The notes beneath the pieces were generated by a model. That model did no database searches, had not been told where the DNA came from, and saw nothing but the letters and a program-made list of their open reading frames with translations. This document shows, piece by piece, positions 42,894 through 51,199 of a stretch of DNA of 64,000 nucleotides (position 1 is the first letter of the stretch; each line of letters starts with the position of its first letter). Origin of the DNA: Thermoplasmatales archaeon SW_10_69_26. GTDB lineage: Archaea > Thermoplasmatota > SW-10-69-26. Both the position numbers and the translations under genes were made by a program. Location: contig PXUB01000032.1 of NCBI GenBank assembly GCA_003009755.1, positions 1-64,000 of the forward strand, read 5' to 3'.

Positions 42894-44440
42894 GAGGGGC
42901 CCTCCAGCGTCCCCGCGATCGCGTCGAGGAAGGCCCGCACCGCCTCGGGGCCGGCCAAGCCGTAGTCCGCGAACGTCGGGCGGCCCTCGCCGCTCACGAG
43001 CACGCCGATCCCCTGCGGGAGCGCGTGGAAGGCGTCCTCGTCGGTGACGTCGTCGCCGACGTACACGACCGGCGTGTGGCGAGGATCGACGTCGAGCTGG
43101 TCGAGCAGGTGCTCGACGGCGCGGCCCTTGTCCCAGTCGACGTCCGGGCGCAGCTCGCGGACCCGCTTGCCGGGCGCGATCCGCAGCTCGGGGCTCTCGC
43201 CGGCCACGGCTTCCACGGTGCCACGCACGCGCTCGACCTGCCCGTCGGGGACCTGGCGATCGTGCACCGCCAGGGAGAACGGCTTGGGTTCGAGCACGAG
43301 CCCGTCCACGTCGCCCAGCTCGTCCTCGATCCGTTCCCGGGCGGCCTCGAGCGCGGGGACGAGGTCCTCGGCGACCCCGTGACGGGTGCGCTCGCCGCCG
43401 GGTTCGCGGATCTCCAGCCCGTGGCTGCCGGCGTAGATCAGCTCGTCGAGCCCGACGCGCTCGCGGACGTCGTCCAGCCCGCGCCCGCTGACGACCGCCA
43501 CCGGGCACCGCTCGGCCAGGCGAGCCACCGCCGCCCGCATCTCGTCGGAGATCGCGGCCCGATCCGGGTGCTCCACGATCGGCGACAGCGTTCCGTCGAA
43601 GTCGAGGAACACGACCGGGCGGTGCCGATCGACGCGCTCGAGGATCTCGTCCGCCGCGAGCGCGTCCGGCCGATCGGCGGGATCGCGGACGGGCACGTCG
43701 ATCTCGTCGAGGCTCGCGACGACGCGATCGGCCCCGCTGTCGGCCAGCGCCTGGGCGTGCCCGACCCGGTCGACACCGACGACGAGGCCGAACCCGCCGC
43801 GCCGGGCGGCCTCGACACCGGCCGCCGAGTCCTCCAGCACGAGGCAGCGCTCGGGCGCCGCCACCATGCGGCGGGCCGTCTCCAACAGCGTCTGGGGCGA
43901 GGGCTTGCCGGCCAGCCCCTCGTCGGCGGCCACGATCCCTCCGACGACGACGTCGAACCGCTCGCCCAGGCCCGCCGCGGCCAGGACCCGGCGAGCGTTG
44001 CGGCTGGCCGAGAACAGCCCCGCCGGGATCTCGGCCTCCGCCAGGTCGTCGAGCAGGGCCGTGGCGTCCTCGTGGACGGTGACGCCCTCCTCGTCGAGCA
44101 GCTCGTGGAAGCGCTCGTTCTTCGCCTCCGCGATCGCTTCCACCGAAGCCAGCCCCGGCTCGTCGGCCGTCTCCGGCAGCTGGATCCCCCGAGACGCCAG
44201 GAAGTGACGGATGCCACGTCGGCGGGGTTTGCCGTCGACGTGCTCGGGGTAGTCCTCCTCGGTGTCGAAGGGCGCCAGGTCCTCGCCCTCCCGCGCGGCC
44301 CGCTCCTCGAGCACCCGATCGAAGATCTCCTTCCAGGCGAACGCGTGCAGCCGGGCCGTCTGGGTGATCACGCCGTCGAGATCGAACAGGACAGCGTCCG
44401 TCGACGCCGGGTCGACCGCGATCCTCGTATCCCGCGACAC
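42890..44440 (-). CDS. Beta-phosphoglucomutase-like HAD fused to trehalose-6-phosphate phosphatase
   Basis: 516 residues with two HAD domains. Residues 1 to about 245: VLFDLDGVITQTARLHAFAW, EHVDGKPRRRGIRHFLASRGI and LEDSAAGVEAARRGGFG, the subgroup of beta-phosphoglucomutases found beside GH65 enzymes. Residues about 270-516: VFLDFDGTLSPIVEHP, VVSGRGLDDV, YAGSHGLE, LEPKPFSLAVHDR and YVGDDVTDEDAF, a full OtsB phosphatase. Together with GH65 the order and total size resemble the single-chain mycobacterial OtsB1 (HAD-OtsB-GH65), here split in two. GTG start 26 nt after CATAGTG. Confidence 0.9.
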   Translation of the reverse strand: MSRDTRIAVDPASTDAVLFDLDGVITQTARLHAFAWKEIFDRVLEERAAREGEDLAPFDTEEDYPEHVDGKPRRRGIRHFLASRGIQLPETADEPGLASVEAIAEAKNERFHELLDEEGVTVHEDATALLDDLAEAEIPAGLFSASRNARRVLAAAGLGERFDVVVGGIVAADEGLAGKPSPQTLLETARRMVAAPERCLVLEDSAAGVEAARRGGFGLVVGVDRVGHAQALADSGADRVVASLDEIDVPVRDPADRPDALAADEILERVDRHRPVVFLDFDGTLSPIVEHPDRAAISDEMRAAVARLAERCPVAVVSGRGLDDVRERVGLDELIYAGSHGLEIREPGGERTRHGVAEDLVPALEAARERIEDELGDVDGLVLEPKPFSLAVHDRQVPDGQVERVRGTVEAVAGESPELRIAPGKRVRELRPDVDWDKGRAVEHLLDQLDVDPRHTPVVYVGDDVTDEDAFHALPQGIGVLVSGEGRPTFADYGLAGPEAVRAFLDAIAGTLEGPS

Positions 44441-44596
44441 GATCCCCCGTTGCCCTCGGGGGCACTATGGGCTGACCCCCGTTCCCAGTCCTGGGACTCG
44501 CCGAGCCCGGCGTCCGTTTCCCCTCCGAAACCGTCGCTTGGCCCCACCAGGCGGGCCTTCGCGACCCCCAAGGGCCGGAGCCAGCCATCCGGGGAC

Positions 44597-44932
44597 GTGT
44601 TCCTCGAGCCGGAGGATCCCGGGGTCGACGAGGAGGCCGTTGGCTCGGCGGTGGCCAACCCCTGCGATCGCCAGATCCTGGCCCTCGCCCAGCGGGGCCC
44701 GGTCGCGGCGAAGACGATCCTCGAACGGACCAGCATCCCGAAGAGCACCCTGTACCGCCGCATCGACCGGCTGCAGGAGCAAGGCCTCCTGGAGGTCGTC
44801 TCCTCCACGATCGAGGACGGCCACCGGATCGACCGGTACCGGTGCCCACTGCAAGGGATCGGCATCCGCATCGAGGACGGGGAGATCCACCTCGAGTGGT
44901 CGGCCCGCCGACCCCAAGCCGAGGACGCTTGA
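44597..44932 (+). CDS. Winged-helix DNA-binding protein
   Basis: 111 residues. CDRQILALAQRGPVAAKTILERT...STLYRRIDRLQEQGLLEV is a standard winged helix, followed by a wing with IEDGHRIDRYRCPL and a short C-terminal strand pair ending SARRP. It resembles haloarchaeal single-domain ArsR-like regulators. Divergent from the trehalose operon across 156 nt, so it may control it. GTG start is provisional. Confidence 0.75.
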   Translation: MFLEPEDPGVDEEAVGSAVANPCDRQILALAQRGPVAAKTILERTSIPKSTLYRRIDRLQEQGLLEVVSSTIEDGHRIDRYRCPLQGIGIRIEDGEIHLEWSARRPQAEDA

Positions 44933-44986
44933 CCAGATGTTCGGCCGACGCAGCCGTTTTCGAGCCTCACCGTCAACGCGGGTACG

Positions 44987-45403
44987 ATGAGCGTCCAGGA
45001 CATCGCCCGAGATCGCGTGGTGACGGCCGACCCCCACACGGCCGCCGAGCAGGTCGCCCGACAGCTCAAGGAGGCCAACGTGGGCTGCGTCGTCGTGACC
45101 GAGGACGGCCAGCCGAGCGGGCTCGTCACCGACCGGGACCTGGTGACGCGGGTCGTGGCCAACCTCGGCGCCGCCAGCGGCCTCACCGCCGGCGACATCA
45201 TGACGCCCGAGGTCGCCACGATCGAGGCCGACCAGGGCATCTTCGAGCTGACCGAGCTGATGCGGCGGCAGGGGATCCGCCGCGTCCCCGTCGTCGACGG
45301 CGGCGACCTCGACGGGATCGTCACCTTGGACGACGTCCACCGGCTGTTGACGACCGAGCTCTCGAACCTCGCCCATGTCATCGAGAAGGAGTCGCCCGCG
45401 TAG
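44987..45403 (+). CDS. Tandem CBS-domain protein
   Basis: 138 residues containing two CBS motifs and nothing else: VGCVVVTEDGQPSGLVTDRDLV and RRVPVVDGGDLDGIVTLDDV, with the typical GIxT(D) turns. Such proteins bind AMP, ATP or other adenosyl ligands and act as energy sensors. TTTT lies 27-30 nt upstream. The next gene, a double universal stress protein, begins one base after its stop. Confidence 0.92.
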   Translation: MSVQDIARDRVVTADPHTAAEQVARQLKEANVGCVVVTEDGQPSGLVTDRDLVTRVVANLGAASGLTAGDIMTPEVATIEADQGIFELTELMRRQGIRRVPVVDGGDLDGIVTLDDVHRLLTTELSNLAHVIEKESPA

Positions 45404-45404
45404 G

Positions 45405-46337
45405 ATGATCGAGCGAATCCTCGTCGGGACGGAGGGAAGCCAAGCCGCCGACAACGCCGTCTCGACCGCGCTCCGGCTCGCCCGCGCCGCCGACGCCGAG
45501 ATCCGGGCCGTGCACGCCCGCGAGACCCCGGAGGGTGCTCGACGCCGGTCCGCCGCCGGCCGACAGGTCGCCCACCAGCGCGAACGCGCCGGCGAGCGGG
45601 TGCTCGAAGCGGTCACCGAGCGCGCCGGCAAGGTCGACGTGCCCGCCACGACCGTCATCGACGACCGACCGCCGGCCGAGCTGTTGCTCGCGCAGGCCCG
45701 CGAGTGGGGTGCCGACCTGCTCGCGATCGGGGCCCAAGGCGAAAGCGGGTTCGAGCGAGCGATCCGCGGCAGCGTGGCCGACCAGCTGATCCGCGGCTCG
45801 CCGGTGCCCGTCCTCACCGTGCACCAACCGCCCTCGACCGACCCGCTGGACCCGATCGAGCGCCTGGTGGTGCCCTCGGACGGCAGCTCGGCCGCCCTCA
45901 GCGCAGCGCCGGTCGCCCGCGCCCTCGCCCGAGCCACCGGGGCCCGCCTCGACCTGGTGTTCGCTGTCCCGCCCCGGATCGAAGGCGGCGAGCTGCTGGG
46001 CCCGACCGACGACATCGAGCAGGCCGCCGCCACGCTCGCCGACGACGCCCTGGCCCCCCTCGAACGACGCTACCGGGGGACCGAGATCGAACGCGAGCGC
46101 CGTGTCCGCCACGACGCCCCCCACCGGGCGATCGTCCACCACGCCGACGAGAGGGACGCCGACATGATCGTCATGTCCACCCGCGGCCACGGATCGCTGG
46201 AACGAGTCCTCTTGGGTAGCGTCGTGGACAAGGTGCTTCGAACCTCGAACGTCCCCGTCGTCACGGTCAACCCCCCCGGCGAGGACGACCGCGTCGCCAG
46301 CCCGGAGGGCCAAGGGCCACAGGGAGCGCGGACCTAG
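45405..46337 (+). CDS. Tandem universal stress protein
   Basis: 310 residues with two UspA domains. Each ends with the ATP-binding pattern GxxGx9GS: GAQGESGFERAIRGSVAD in the first and STRGHGSLERVLLGSVVD in the second, each preceded by an ADLLAIG or ADMIVMS strand. Probably ATP-binding and stress-induced. Located one base after the CBS gene with AAGGAG ahead. Its TAG stop is the first three bases of a structured repeat that separates it from a truncated paralogue. Confidence 0.92.
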   Translation: MIERILVGTEGSQAADNAVSTALRLARAADAEIRAVHARETPEGARRRSAAGRQVAHQRERAGERVLEAVTERAGKVDVPATTVIDDRPPAELLLAQAREWGADLLAIGAQGESGFERAIRGSVADQLIRGSPVPVLTVHQPPSTDPLDPIERLVVPSDGSSAALSAAPVARALARATGARLDLVFAVPPRIEGGELLGPTDDIEQAAATLADDALAPLERRYRGTEIERERRVRHDAPHRAIVHHADERDADMIVMSTRGHGSLERVLLGSVVDKVLRTSNVPVVTVNPPGEDDRVASPEGQGPQGART

Positions 46338-46500
46338 CCTGCCGGACTCGATGTGCCTAACATCTCGCGGCGGTCTCGGGAGACCGGCCACGGTCTTCCG
46401 AGAGTACGGGCGCAAGCCCGTGCGAATGAGCGAGTCAAGGTCACGGAGGCCGAAGCAGGAAACCCCCTGCGGGGTTTCGATGCAGGCCGACGATGAGATG
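46335..46500 (+). repeat. Structured stop-codon repeat, copy B2
   Basis: Begins with the usp TAG stop, then CCTGCCGGACTCGA. Three stems follow in the mRNA sense: a 12-bp stem 375-386/391-402 (one G-U pair), a 6-bp stem 406-411/416-421 closed by a GCAA tetraloop, and a perfect 8-bp stem 459-466/471-478 (last three digits of position). The other full copy (50-196, reverse) keeps all three. GNRA loop and G-U pair on the coding sense favour an RNA role. Confidence 0.75.
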
Positions 46501-46515
46501 GGGCGCTGAGGCCGC

Positions 46516-47217
46516 CGGGTCCTCTCCGACCTCGCCGCGGAAGCCGACGGGTACGGGGTCCCGATCGAGACGACGCTCGCGGAGGGCCAACCCGCCGACG
46601 TGCTGCTCGACGAGGCCGGGGACTGGCCAGCCGACCTGCTCGCTGTCGGGACCGAAGGCCAGGGGGCGCTAGCGCGGGCGATCGTGGGGAGCGTGGCCGA
46701 CCAGGTCGTCCGCTCGGCCCCTCGACCCGTGCTGACCGTGCGCGGGGACCCCGCCACGCCCTCCACGGCCCCGATCGAACGGGTGGTGGTCCCGACGGAC
46801 GGCAGCGCGGCCTCGCGAGCGGCCGCACCGTTCGCGATCGACCTGGCTGCCTCCACCGGCGCCCGGGTCGATCTCCTCCACGCGATCCCACCCCAGCTCG
46901 AGGACGCCGCTCGCGTGGATCGGCCGGCCGCCCAGACCCGACAGATCCGCGAAGAGGTGGTCGAGGCGGCCCTGACCCCGCTCGTCGAGGATTGCCGGCA
47001 GGCGGGCGTCGACCACGAGCGCGTCGTCCGCCGGGCGCGAGCGCGGGAAGCCATTGCGGACTACGCCGACGAGACGGATGTCGACGTGATCGTGATGGCG
47101 ACCCACGGGCGATCCGGCGTCGAGCGGTTCCTGCTCGGCAGCGTGACCGACAAGGTCATCCGATCGACCGACACGCCGGTCGTGACGATCCGCCCCGGCG
47201 ACGCCGCGTGGGCGTGA
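46516..47217 (+). pseudogene. Universal stress protein, 5'-truncated paralogue
   Basis: Readable from about 46516 (RVLSDLAAEADGYGVPIE) to a normal stop: the last part of one Usp domain (GTEGQGALARAIVGSVAD) and a whole second one (ATHGRSGVERFLLGSVTD). The first strand, helix and strand of domain 1 are missing, a TGA closes the frame at 46507, and the only nearby start is GTG 46600. The missing 5' part coincides with the structured repeat, so insertion or deletion there is likely to have destroyed it. A shortened product from 46600 remains possible. Confidence 0.75.
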
Positions 47218-47232
47218 GGGTCCCGCCGACCG

Positions 47233-47643
47233 TCACCCGCGCTCGAGGGCCTCGGCCGCCTTGTTCGGGTTCTCGACGGCGAACACGCAGCGAAGGGACT
47301 CCTCCTCGCCGTCCATGGCGACGAAGCTGGCTTCGATGTTGATGCCGGCCTGCCCCAGTTCGCTGGACAACCGGCCCAGCTGACCCGGCAGGTTCGGTAC
47401 CGTGACGACGATCGCTTCCCGCGTCTCCGGCGCGAACCCGTCCTCCTCGAGCACGACCGCGGCCTCGTCGGCGTCGTCGGTGACGAGGTGGACCGTTCCC
47501 GGCTCGGTGCCGCGCGCCACCGCGGCGAACCCGAGGATGTCGATGTCCTCCTTGCCGAGCAGCTGGGCCAGGTTCCCCAACGTGCCCGGGCGGTTGGGGA
47601 TCTCGACGACGAACTCCTTGGTCAACCCCACCTTCCTTGTCAT
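47233..47643 (-). CDS. Double ACT-domain protein
   Basis: 136 residues with two ACT domains: KEFVVEIPNRPGTLGNLAQLLGK... and IVVTVPNLPGQLGRLSSELGQAGINIEAS. ACT pairs bind amino acids and regulate enzymes or act as stand-alone sensors. No catalytic domain attached. TGATAC lies about 27 nt before the ATG, and a copy of the 165-bp repeat lies just beyond. Confidence 0.9.
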   Translation of the reverse strand: MTRKVGLTKEFVVEIPNRPGTLGNLAQLLGKEDIDILGFAAVARGTEPGTVHLVTDDADEAAVVLEEDGFAPETREAIVVTVPNLPGQLGRLSSELGQAGINIEASFVAMDGEEESLRCVFAVENPNKAAEALERG

Positions 47644-47693
47644 GTCATCCCACTGTGGAGGTCCACGCGTATCAAGCTTCGCCCCGGGCGAGG

Positions 47694-47855
47694 CCCGGCT
47701 GTCTCGTTAAGCAGGGGCCGCGAAGGACACGAAGGATCGCCACGGCCACGAACCTGTGACTCGCCGCCGGGCGGCTTTGGCACGGCAGCTGCTCGCCTTT
47801 GTGCCCTGGCGTCCCGTCGCGTACTTGGTGGCCCCCCGTTTCTCCCTTACAGCGC
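47694..47855 (-). repeat. Dispersed 165-bp repeat, copy A2
   Basis: Reverse-complement copy of the repeat at 21271-21441, with only scattered differences. As at the other site it lies upstream of a reverse-strand gene start. No reading frame is conserved between the copies beyond chance. Confidence 0.8.
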
Positions 47856-48031
47856 GGGGCGAGGCCCTGCTCGCGAGCTCTCCCGGCGGTGTCGGGCCGC
47901 ACATGTGAGCCCGAGGCTCCGGCGTGGCCCCCGGGCGAGGCACCGATGGGTGTATCCGGGAGGAGGTGGTGGCGAGGGTCGTGTCTGGCGACCGAACCGG
48001 TGCGCTGCGCGAGGAAGCCAGCTCCTGGGCC

Positions 48032-48877
48032 ATGGACTACGTCCAACGCTCGGAGGATCTGTTCGAGCCGGCCGACGCCGACGAGGTCCGCATCGACCTC
48101 GTCACCGACCCCTGGTCGGTGTGGTGTTGGGGCCTGGAACCCGTCGCCCTCGCGATCGAGCACCGGTTCCCCGCGATCACCCTCCGCCCGGTCGTGGGCG
48201 GCATGTTCGAACGCCTGCCCCACCACGACCACCCCGAGTTCAACCTCTCTCGCTTCCTCGCCCGCGTCCAACGCATCACCGGCATGCCCGTCGCCACCGC
48301 CGCCTTCGGCGACGGCGGCCCCGAGAGCACCTACCCGGCCTGCGTCCACGCCCACGCCATGCGGCTGCTGGACGCCGACCGGGCCCTGCTGGGCCTCCGC
48401 AAGCTCCGGGAGACGGCCTGGCTCGACGGCCGCGACATCTCGGACGTCGACGTCGCCACCGGGGCCGCCCGCTCGGCCGGCTACGACCCCGAGGAGTTCC
48501 GGTCGGCCGTCGCCTCCGGCGAACCCGAGCGCGAGTTCCGCCAGCGCCTGAGCGCGCTCGAGCGCCGCGAGCTCTCCGCCTACCCGACGATCGTCGTCCG
48601 CGCCGGCGACACGACCCGCCGCCTGGAAGGCTTCGTGCCGCTGCCGGGCCTGATCGAGGTCGTCGAACAGCTCACCGGCCAGACCCACGTCCAAGCGCCC
48701 GCCCCCGACCCCGCCGAGGTCCTCGAGCCGGGGCATCGGATCGCCACGCGCGAGATCGCCGAGGTCTGCGAGCTGTCGATCGAGGCCGCCGCCGACGAGC
48801 TGGCAGAGCTGGAAGCCGAGGACGGGGTCGAGCGCGAGCGCCACGCGACCGGGGACGTGTGGACGGTGCAGGGCTGA
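48032..48877 (+). CDS. DsbA-like thioredoxin-fold protein with altered active site
   Basis: About 281 residues. LVTDPWSVWCWGLEP aligns with the DsbA/FrnE active site DPxCPWCW, but the first Cys is Ser and only the second remains. The inserted helical domain and the later strand AYPTIVVRAGD with cis-Pro (YPT) fit the fold, as does the GFVPLPGLIEVVEQL end. The last 60 residues look like a small helix-turn-helix. A single-Cys site excludes ordinary dithiol oxidase activity; SpxH-like adaptor or glutathione-transferase-like roles are possible. GTG at 47969 is an alternative start. Confidence 0.75.
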   Translation: MDYVQRSEDLFEPADADEVRIDLVTDPWSVWCWGLEPVALAIEHRFPAITLRPVVGGMFERLPHHDHPEFNLSRFLARVQRITGMPVATAAFGDGGPESTYPACVHAHAMRLLDADRALLGLRKLRETAWLDGRDISDVDVATGAARSAGYDPEEFRSAVASGEPEREFRQRLSALERRELSAYPTIVVRAGDTTRRLEGFVPLPGLIEVVEQLTGQTHVQAPAPDPAEVLEPGHRIATREIAEVCELSIEAAADELAELEAEDGVERERHATGDVWTVQG

Positions 48878-49025
48878 GCTCGGGCCTGAGGCCTCGACCG
48901 CCGAGGGCCGAGCCCCGTCTTCGGCGGGCTCTCGCTCGCGGTTCGCTGTCCCCCGTGGGCGGCGAGCCGTCGTTCGTGTTCCGGCCGGGGTTGTCATCTA
49001 GGGGATCGACGTTCGCGACCAACGC

Positions 49026-49298
49026 GTGATCGCGGCCATCCTGCTCGTAGTCACCCTCTTCGGGCTCGTCGCCTGTGCGCTGGTCTGGCTGGTCTCCTCC
49101 GCCGGCCACTGCCAGGCCCCCCGGCGAGGATGGAGGGCCTGCCCGCTCCACCTCGTGACCTGTCTGCGGGGAGGGACGGACGGAGGCTTCGAGCCCGAGA
49201 TGAAGTGGCCGTCTCCCGTAGGTGCTGAACGGGACCTCTCAATCAAACTCGAACCATTCGCGGACACCACAGGCAAGCACCCCCATCGCCCGACATGA
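49026..49298 (+). CDS. Possible small membrane protein cut by the IS
   Basis: Starts with a convincing transmembrane helix (IAAILLVVTLFGLVACALVWLVSS), followed by a Cys-containing tail. From 49221 onward the frame reads the insertion sequence, so the original C-terminus, if any, is lost. No promoter or family evidence; could be a chance frame. Confidence 0.35.
   Translation: MIAAILLVVTLFGLVACALVWLVSSAGHCQAPRRGWRACPLHLVTCLRGGTDGGFEPEMKWPSPVGAERDLSIKLEPFADTTGKHPHRPT
49213..49220. repeat. Left 8-bp target site duplication
   Basis: CTCCCGTA directly before the left end of the insertion sequence, repeated exactly after its right end. Confidence 0.85.
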
Positions 49299-50246
49299 GC
49301 GACGAGGATCTCCCCGGCATCCTCTCCTTTCTGGAACGCTTTCCCGACGAGGACAGCTGCTGGGAACACCTGCGCGATGCCCGCTGGCCGGACGGGTTCA
49401 CCTGCCCGATGTGCGGCGAAGACGAGGACTGGATCTTCCTCGACGAGAGACAGCGCTGGCACTGCTACGCCTGCGGCCACCAACCCAGCATCACCAGCCA
49501 AACGATCCTCGAGAACACGAACCTCGACCTGCAAACCTGGTTCCTGGCCGCCTCCCTCGTGTTCACAACCAAGCAGGGATTTTCCAGCCACGAGCTGGCC
49601 CGCAAACTGGAGGTCCACCAGGAAACCGCCTGGTATGTCCAACAACGCCTAGGCCCTCATCGCCGGCCCCTACGCCCGGCGCTTGTTCGGGCTCGTCGAA
49701 CTCGATGAAACCTACCAGGGCGGGCAACGCGAGATGGGTGACCACGGCCGAAGCACCGCCAAAGCCACCATCATCGGCGCCGTCGAAGACCACGACGACA
49801 CCGCCGGCGAACTCATTCTCCACCACGCCGAGCAGGCCACCAGCCCGGCCGTCGACGCGCTCACCACGGAAGGAATCGACACCGACAACACGGTCGTGAA
49901 GACCGATGCCTGGAAGGCCGACTGGACCTTCGACGAGCGCAACGACGTGGACCAGATCATGATCAAAACCAGCCAGCGGGACGAGGCCGCGCACGCGCTG
50001 TTGCCGTGGATCCACGTGGTCTGGGGGAACCTGAAACGCGTGTTACGAGGCGTGCACACGACGGCCAGCCGGGCGCAACTGCAGGACTACCTGGACCTGT
50101 TCTCCTATCGGTTCAACCACCGAGGCCAGCTTTTGGAGGGCTTGGAGACAGCCTTAGAGGGTCTCGTCCAGGCCGGTCGGGTGACGCGGGAGCAGTTGAA
50201 GGGTGGGGCGGGGGCCTTGTTGTATTGAAAGCCCGCGTTCAGCACT
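49221..50246 (+). mobile_element. IS1595-family insertion sequence
   Basis: 1026 bp bounded by imperfect terminal inverted repeats: left GGTGCTGAACGGGACC, right end (reverse complement) AGTGCTGAACGCGGGC, continuing into a shared CTxTCAAT. Perfect 8-bp direct repeats flank it, the duplication length expected for IS1595. It carries one transposase with zinc ribbon and DDE domain, interrupted by a single-base frameshift. The intact ends and duplication point to recent insertion, 10 bp upstream of the amidotransferase duplication-start region. Confidence 0.9.
49295..50228 (+). pseudogene. IS1595-type transposase, frameshifted
   Basis: About 311 residues if joined. Part 1: helical N-terminus, zinc ribbon CPMCGED..CYACGHQ and the helix-turn-helix region ending ETAWYVQQRL. 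Part 2: ALIAGPYARRLFGLVELDETYQGG (first catalytic Asp in ELDET), VVKTDAWKADW (second Asp), and HVVWGNLKRVLRGVHT (final acidic/Asn position region). The frames meet near 49650 at CGCCTAGGCCCTC, where one extra base must be skipped. Programmed frameshifting is not usual for this family, so the element is probably inactive or the assembly has an error. Confidence 0.85.
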
Positions 50247-50254
50247 CTCCCGTA
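50247..50254. repeat. Right 8-bp target site duplication
   Basis: CTCCCGTA immediately after the right end of the insertion sequence, ten bases before the ATG of the amidotransferase gene. Confidence 0.85.
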
Positions 50255-50263
50255 TGGTGGGCC

Positions 50264-51142
50264 ATGTGTCGGTTCGTCGCCTACCAGGGCCCGCCGGTCC
50301 GGCTCCACGAGATGCTCTACGAGCCCGAGCACAGCCTGATCCACCAGAGCTATCACGCCCACGAGCGCGAGGAACCGCTCAACGGCGACGGCTGGGGGGT
50401 CGGCTGGTACGATCCCCGTCTCGAGGACTGGCCCGCGACGTACCGGACGCTGCAACCGGCCTGGTCGGACGAGAACATGCGCCACGTCAGCCCGCTCGTC
50501 GAGACGCCGACCTTCTTCGCCCACGTCCGCGCAGCCTCGCCCGGTCTGCCGGTGCACCGGCTGAACTGCCACCCGTTCCGCGGGGGCCGACACGAGCACG
50601 AGGAGGCCGAGGACCTGGCGGCCGTGGAGGCCGGACGCCGGCGGATGATGTTCATGCACAACGGCGGCATCGAGACCTTCCAAGCGATCAAGCGGGACCT
50701 GCAGGAGCAACTGGCCGACGACGCCTACTTCACGATCGACGGCTCCACCGACACCGAGCACCTCTTCGCCCTCGTCCAACAGGAGCTGGGCGGGGCCGCC
50801 GCCGACCCGACGGTGGCCGACATGGCTCGGGCGCTCGAGGGCGTCCAGGGGGAAACGTCGGCCAACTTCTGCCTGACCGACGGCGAGCGGATGGTCGCCA
50901 CCCGGTACAAGCGACCCACCGACAAGACCCCTGAGAGCCTCCACGTCGGGACCGCGGGCGCCTTCTACTGCGAGGGCGCCGGCTACGGCGTCCAAGACCG
51001 GGGGGCAGAGGATGCGGTGTTGATCACCAGCGAGCGCCTGTGGAACGACGACCGAGCCTGGCGCACGGTCCCCGAGAACCACCTCGTCACCGTCGGTCCC
51101 GATCACGAGGTCACCTTCGAACCGCTGGATCCCGCCGCCTGA
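50264..51142 (+). CDS. Class II glutamine amidotransferase
   Basis: 292 residues of the Ntn-hydrolase fold. Starts MCRFVAYQGP, so Cys2 becomes the N-terminal nucleophile. NGDGWGVGWYD, HVRAASPGLPVHRLNCHPF, MFMHNGGI and STDTEHLFAL are the signatures of the YafJ/EgtC-type stand-alone glutaminase domain. It probably releases ammonia from a gamma-glutamyl substrate; EgtC acts in ergothioneine synthesis, but no other such gene is near. The insertion sequence ends 17 bp before its ATG and must have displaced the original promoter. Confidence 0.9.
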   Translation: MCRFVAYQGPPVRLHEMLYEPEHSLIHQSYHAHEREEPLNGDGWGVGWYDPRLEDWPATYRTLQPAWSDENMRHVSPLVETPTFFAHVRAASPGLPVHRLNCHPFRGGRHEHEEAEDLAAVEAGRRRMMFMHNGGIETFQAIKRDLQEQLADDAYFTIDGSTDTEHLFALVQQELGGAAADPTVADMARALEGVQGETSANFCLTDGERMVATRYKRPTDKTPESLHVGTAGAFYCEGAGYGVQDRGAEDAVLITSERLWNDDRAWRTVPENHLVTVGPDHEVTFEPLDPAA

Positions 51143-51199
51143 GGCGGCCGATCGCGTGCGCTCGTGGGAAGCCAACCTCGACGCACCACCGCGGCCTCC

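Noticed and set aside
40485-44849. Single 1454-residue HAD-OtsB-GH65 protein
   Set aside because: The upstream part of that frame is a shadow; the HAD-OtsB domains read in another frame with a clean stop and a 4-nt overlap to the GH65 start.
49295-50228. Programmed ribosomal frameshift in the transposase
   Set aside because: IS1595 transposases are normally single frames, and the site lacks a clear slippery heptamer.
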